From NCBI GenBank assembly GCA_016282555.1, contig JAEEKU010000122.1:1-9853 (forward strand): 9,853 nucleotides of DNA, read 5' to 3'. This document shows, one piece after another, positions 7,633 to 9,853 of this stretch. The notes under the pieces are model-generated. The model made no database searches, was not told the DNA's origin, and was given only the letters and a program-made list of their open reading frames with translations. The stretch comes from Methanomassiliicoccaceae archaeon (GTDB lineage: Archaea; Thermoplasmatota; Thermoplasmata; Methanomassiliicoccales; Methanomethylophilaceae). A program made the translations under genes and the position numbers. The first letter of the stretch is position 1. The number at the start of each line of letters is the position of its first letter.

Positions 7633-8484
7633 AAGTAAATATTTTGGCATATATCCTTCGCATCGTCCGGAACAAAACGAATTGTCGTCCAGAGGCCCGG
7701 GTCTGAACTGCGGATCCCTCAGAATCACATACGGCCTTCCGTCGTCAGTAATAACCTTGGATTCGACCTTGTAAACGTGTCTTATGTTTTCCTCGGTGAT
7801 GACCTCTTCAGGCTTCCCGATGCGGAATATCTTCTTGTCGTACATCATAACGATGTAATCGGAGTATCTCGAAGCGATATTGAGATCGTGGCTGATCATG
7901 ATCACCGTCATCCCGTCCCTTTCGGAAAGCTCCTTCAGGATGCGGGTGACGTCCATCTGGTGCTTGATGTCCAGATTCGAAGTGGGCTCGTCCAGAAGAA
8001 GTATCTTAGGCTTCTGCGCCAGCCCTCTCGCCAGGACGACCTTCTGGTGCTGCCCGGCGGAGAGCTCGTCGAACTGGCGCATCGCGAACTTCTCTATCTC
8101 CAGAGTTTTCAGGATGGAATACGCCTCCTGCACGTCCTTGTCGGTTATCTTTCTCCCCGAATGCGGATGCCTTCCCATCAGCACGGTATCCATCACGGTC
8201 ATGGGAAACACGTCGCTGGTCGCATGGGGAACGAAACCCATCGTCTTAGCTAATTCTTTAACGGAATAATCGCGGACTTCCCTGCCTTGGATCATCACGG
8301 TTCCTTCGGTGGGAGAAAGGATCTTGTTTATGCAGTATATGAGAGTGGACTTCCCTACCCCGTTCGGACCGATTATGGAAACCAGCTGCGGGCCGGAAAC
8401 TTTGAGAGAAATGCCGTCCAGAACTTTGGAGGCGTTTCCGTATCCGAAACCTAGCCCGTCTATATCGAGATCCGAATCTCCCAT
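7624..8484 (-). CDS. ATPase 3 of a FecCD/BtuCD-type ABC importer
   Basis: This 286-residue nucleotide-binding subunit is the first gene of the minus-strand string. The start is placed at the ATG at 8484 because the family fold begins at once (DIDGLGFGYG). The frame is open up to 8718, but that upstream part is antisense to the divergent permease and crosses the promoter. Motifs are A-loop Tyr15, Walker A GPNGVGKST (39-47), signature LSAGQ (141-145), Walker B ILLLDE (161-166), D-loop SNLD (169-172) and switch His199. The Q-loop position reads FVPHATSD, so the usual Gln is replaced. The C-terminal tail carries CSGRC (271-275). It is the closest relative in the window of ATPase 1. Lying head-to-head with permeases 8536-9630 and 9632 onward, it is the likely motor for them. 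AGGAG lies only 4 nt before the start, while a TATA element lies 26 nt before it. Confidence 0.95.
   Translation of the reverse strand: MGDSDLDIDGLGFGYGNASKVLDGISLKVSGPQLVSIIGPNGVGKSTLIYCINKILSPTEGTVMIQGREVRDYSVKELAKTMGFVPHATSDVFPMTVMDTVLMGRHPHSGRKITDKDVQEAYSILKTLEIEKFAMRQFDELSAGQHQKVVLARGLAQKPKILLLDEPTSNLDIKHQMDVTRILKELSERDGMTVIMISHDLNIASRYSDYIVMMYDKKIFRIGKPEEVITEENIRHVYKVESKVITDDGRPYVILRDPQFRPGPLDDNSFCSGRCEGYMPKYLLIG
7636..7645 (-). promoter_or_regulatory. Candidate archaeal box A (TATA) promoter for the dockerin-binding protein gene
   Basis: The minus strand reads AAAATATTTA inside the last codons of ATPase 3, an A/T-rich island in GC-rich coding sequence. Its centre is about 28 nt before the ATG at 7612, which would put transcription initiation at or next to that start codon (leaderless or very short leader). 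No Shine-Dalgarno precedes 7612, in keeping with that. It may give the binding protein its own transcript. This is inference from spacing and composition only. Confidence 0.4.
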
Positions 8485-8496
8485 GAAACTCCTATA

Positions 8497-8520
8497 CCAA
8501 TTCCGTATAAATACAATTGG
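8497..8520. promoter_or_regulatory. Perfect inverted repeat (CCAATT-N12-AATTGG) flanking the divergent promoter: candidate operator
   Basis: The arms CCAATT (8497-8502) and AATTGG (8515-8520) are exact reverse complements and bracket the TATA element at 8506-8513. Their symmetry centre is within one base of the TATA centre. A dimeric regulator bound here would block or assist polymerase in both directions. A metal-dependent repressor is a natural guess for such a locus, but nothing in the window identifies it. The right arm merges into the GGAGG upstream of the 8536 gene. Confidence 0.5.
8506..8513. promoter_or_regulatory. Shared, possibly bidirectional TATA box (TATAAATA / TATTTATA)
   Basis: This is the only clear TATA element in the 51-bp gap between ATPase 3 (minus) and the permease (plus). 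Its centre (8509.5) lies about 26 nt from the start codon on each side (8484 and 8536), the usual archaeal TATA-to-initiation distance. One TATA could thus serve two nearly leaderless transcripts. This is inference: Shine-Dalgarno-like AGGAG and GGAGG lie before each start, which would instead argue for longer leaders. Confidence 0.5.
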
Positions 8521-8523
8521 AGG
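8519..8523 (+). promoter_or_regulatory. Shine-Dalgarno-like GGAGG before the divergent permease
   Basis: GGAGG (followed by A) lies 12 nt before the ATG at 8536, longer than the usual 5-9 nt. No alternative in-frame start lies closer. It may be functional if transcription starts upstream of it. If the TATA at 8506-8513 sets initiation at the ATG, it would not be in the message. Confidence 0.35.
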
Positions 8524-8535
8524 AATCATCCGTGT

Positions 8536-9630
8536 ATGGAATACGCCGAGAGCGACGACGGGATCAGGGCAGTTGAGGAATACAACGCCTCCCTGGCAAG
8601 GAAAGTTCTGTTCATTTCCGGAATGCTTGCCGCTCTGACAGCCGTCGTATGCGTTTCCGGATCGACCGGCGGCAGAGAGATCGATGTATTTTCCATTCCG
8701 GGAATCATCTGGGATCACATCACAGGCGCGGTATACGAGTTCGGAACGGACGAATGGTGGGACGATTACGTGCTGTGCTCCGTGAGGCTTCCGAGAATCG
8801 CGATCGCGTGCATAGCGGGGGCGACGCTGGCGATCTGCGGCGCGGCGGTCCAGAGCCTTATGAACAACCCTCTGGCGTCTCCTTATACCCTCGGCATTTC
8901 CTCCGGAGCCGGATTCGGGGCGACTCTCGCCATCATCATGGGTTTTTCGGTAGGCTCGAGCATAGGGCTCTACGGAGTGACGTTCAACGCCTTCCTCTTC
9001 GGAATGATGCCGGTAGCCGCGGTTCTCATGATTTCGAGAACGGTGAGGCTGACGCCGGTGACGCTGATTCTAGTGGGAGTTGCCATATCCCAGTTTTTCG
9101 GTTCGCTTTCCACTCTTGTGTACATCAGCGCCGAGGAGGAATCTATCCAGGCGGCGTACCTGTGGGAGATAGGAAGCGTGGTCAACGTGACATGGGACGA
9201 TTTCCCGTTCATGGCCGCGATGCTGCTGTTCGGATCCGCCGCTCTTTATACGGTATCCTGGAAGTTCAACGTCCTGACTCTCGGGGAGGACAGCGCCAAG
9301 ACCATGGGCGTGGACGCGGACAGGTTCAGGCTTCTGACCATGTGCCTGCTTGCCCTGATGACGATGTCGGTGGTATCCTTCGTCGGAATTATCGGATTCG
9401 TCGGCCTTCTGGCGCCTCATATCGTAAGATCGGTGATCGGAAGCGACAACCGCTACGTCCTTCCGGCTTCCCTCATAGGCGGCGCCCTGCTCCTTTTGTG
9501 CGCGGATTCGATAGCCAGGCTCTGGACCAAAGATCTGCTTCCGGTGGGAACCGTGATATCCCTGATAGGAGCGCCGGTATTCCTGTATCTGATCATCAGA
9601 AGGAACAGCCAGTGCAAAGGATCGTGGTGA
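8536..9630 (+). CDS. FecCD-family permease (transporter set 3, first subunit)
   Basis: This 364-residue BtuC/FecCD channel subunit is the first gene of the plus-strand operon. Landmarks are VRLPRIAI (83-90), CGAAVQSLMNNPLASPYTLG (101-120) followed by ISSGAGFGA, the ATPase-contact segment GEDSAKTMGVDADRFR (250-265) and SFVGIIGFVGLLAPHIVRS (281-299). It has an acidic soluble N-terminus (ESDDGIRAVEEY) and then the usual series of hydrophobic helices. The ATG at 8536 is the only reasonable start; the sequence before it is the divergent promoter. It is a paralogue of permease 994-2103 (same IIWxHxTGxVY stretch, here 57-67). Since the gene is followed after one base by another permease, the two may form a heterodimeric channel, probably energised by the divergently encoded ATPase 3. 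The substrate is unknown. Confidence 0.95.
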   Translation: MEYAESDDGIRAVEEYNASLARKVLFISGMLAALTAVVCVSGSTGGREIDVFSIPGIIWDHITGAVYEFGTDEWWDDYVLCSVRLPRIAIACIAGATLAICGAAVQSLMNNPLASPYTLGISSGAGFGATLAIIMGFSVGSSIGLYGVTFNAFLFGMMPVAAVLMISRTVRLTPVTLILVGVAISQFFGSLSTLVYISAEEESIQAAYLWEIGSVVNVTWDDFPFMAAMLLFGSAALYTVSWKFNVLTLGEDSAKTMGVDADRFRLLTMCLLALMTMSVVSFVGIIGFVGLLAPHIVRSVIGSDNRYVLPASLIGGALLLLCADSIARLWTKDLLPVGTVISLIGAPVFLYLIIRRNSQCKGSW

Positions 9631-9631
9631 A

Positions 9632-9853
9632 ATGGTCGCGGACAGGAGCACTAAACGCTCCAGCGATCTGGACGGCGCGGAAGCGTACCGCAGATATTCC
9701 GGTTTCAAACTGCGTCTGACCGTTCTTTTCGCGGCCGGCGCCGCGCTCATGGCGTTTCTCTCCATCGGGATAGGGAAGTACGACGTGAATCTTATCGAAG
9801 GACTGGAGATAATCCGCGATTACTTCGCATACGGCCCCTCGGATACCATCGCC
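9632..9853 (+). CDS. N-terminal fragment of a further FecCD-type permease (cut by right edge)
   Basis: The ATG at 9632 follows the previous stop (9628-9630) by a single base, so the genes are translationally linked; a weak AAAGG lies about 11 nt upstream. The 74 visible residues comprise a polar basic N-terminus (MVADRSTKRSSDLDG), a first membrane helix (LTVLFAAGAALMAFLSIGIG, about 29-48) and a following loop KYDVNLIEGLEIIRDYFAYG. This is the layout of the beginning of FecCD permeases, in which the first helix is followed by a loop and then the RLPR motif, which would lie just beyond the edge. It lacks the IIWxHxTGxVY stretch of its neighbour, so it is not a simple recent duplicate. The family call comes from layout and context, because no diagnostic motif is reached. 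Confidence 0.75.
   Translation, partial: MVADRSTKRSSDLDGAEAYRRYSGFKLRLTVLFAAGAALMAFLSIGIGKYDVNLIEGLEIIRDYFAYGPSDTIA

Noticed and set aside
7613..7675. Upstream starts of the binding protein at 7675 or 7627
   Set aside because: They overlap ATPase 3, add a charged, aromatic leader before the anchor, and do not fit the box A spacing. 7612 gives a short N-terminus right before the membrane segment.
6887..7774. 295-residue plus-strand open frame
   Set aside because: It is antisense to the N-terminal part of the binding protein, whose dockerin loops and module motifs are unmistakable on the minus strand. It has no recognisable domain and no start signals.
8485..8718. N-terminal extension of ATPase 3 to an ATG at 8718
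   Set aside because: It would cross the divergent promoter and run antisense to the permease start. The extra residues show no relation to ABC ATPases, and the 8484 start fits the family.
8649..9719. 356-residue plus-strand frame over the third permease
   Set aside because: It is an Arg-rich out-of-frame shadow of the FecCD permease at 8536-9630.
1..9853. CRISPR array, tRNA/rRNA gene, insertion sequence or riboswitch
   Set aside because: No regularly spaced repeats, transposase frame, terminal inverted repeats or RNA gene signatures were seen. Coding sequence fills nearly the whole window, and the single 51-bp gap is too short for a cobalamin-type riboswitch.

Overview
The window is an accessory-type metal-chelate/cofactor uptake locus, most likely from an archaeon and plausibly a gut methanogen of the Methanomassiliicoccales type. 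This is inference. It rests on A/T-rich box-A-like elements about 26-29 nt upstream of start codons in an otherwise fairly GC-rich sequence, on a very large surface protein with an N-terminal membrane anchor instead of a lipobox, and on dockerin-type calcium-loop repeats fused to binding-protein modules. The six complete coding frames end in TGA (five) or TAA (one), with no TAG. That fits a TAG-avoiding genome but is too few to prove anything.

Layout. At the far left, on the plus strand, is the C-terminal end of a probable MATE-family exporter (about 2-249). It runs tail-to-tail into the end of a minus-strand ABC ATPase, and neither frame has a stop where expected. From 8484 leftward there is a tightly packed minus-strand gene string: ATPase 3 (7624-8484), a giant three-module substrate-binding protein with two dockerin domains (4010-7612), a FecCD permease (2940-3998), ATPase 2 (2090-2938), a second FecCD permease (994-2103) and ATPase 1 (about 237-1003). 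Genes overlap by 10-14 bases or are separated by at most 11 bases. Divergent from it, starting at 8536, are a third FecCD permease (8536-9630) and, one base later, the beginning of a fourth (9632 to the right edge). There is no gene-free stretch longer than about 50 bases. The only real intergenic region (8485-8535) holds a central TATA element flanked by a perfect 6-bp inverted repeat.

How they may work together. Type II (BtuCD/FecCD-like) importers need a surface binding protein, a permease dimer and an ATPase dimer. The window encodes three ATPases and four permeases (one cut by the edge) but only one binding-protein gene, and that gene carries three binding-protein-like modules in one chain. 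Permease 994-2103 with ATPase 1, and permease 8536-9630 with ATPase 3, look like paralogous sets. Permease 2940-3998 with ATPase 2 is a distinct type. The substrate (iron chelate, corrinoid, heme or other) cannot be read from the sequence.
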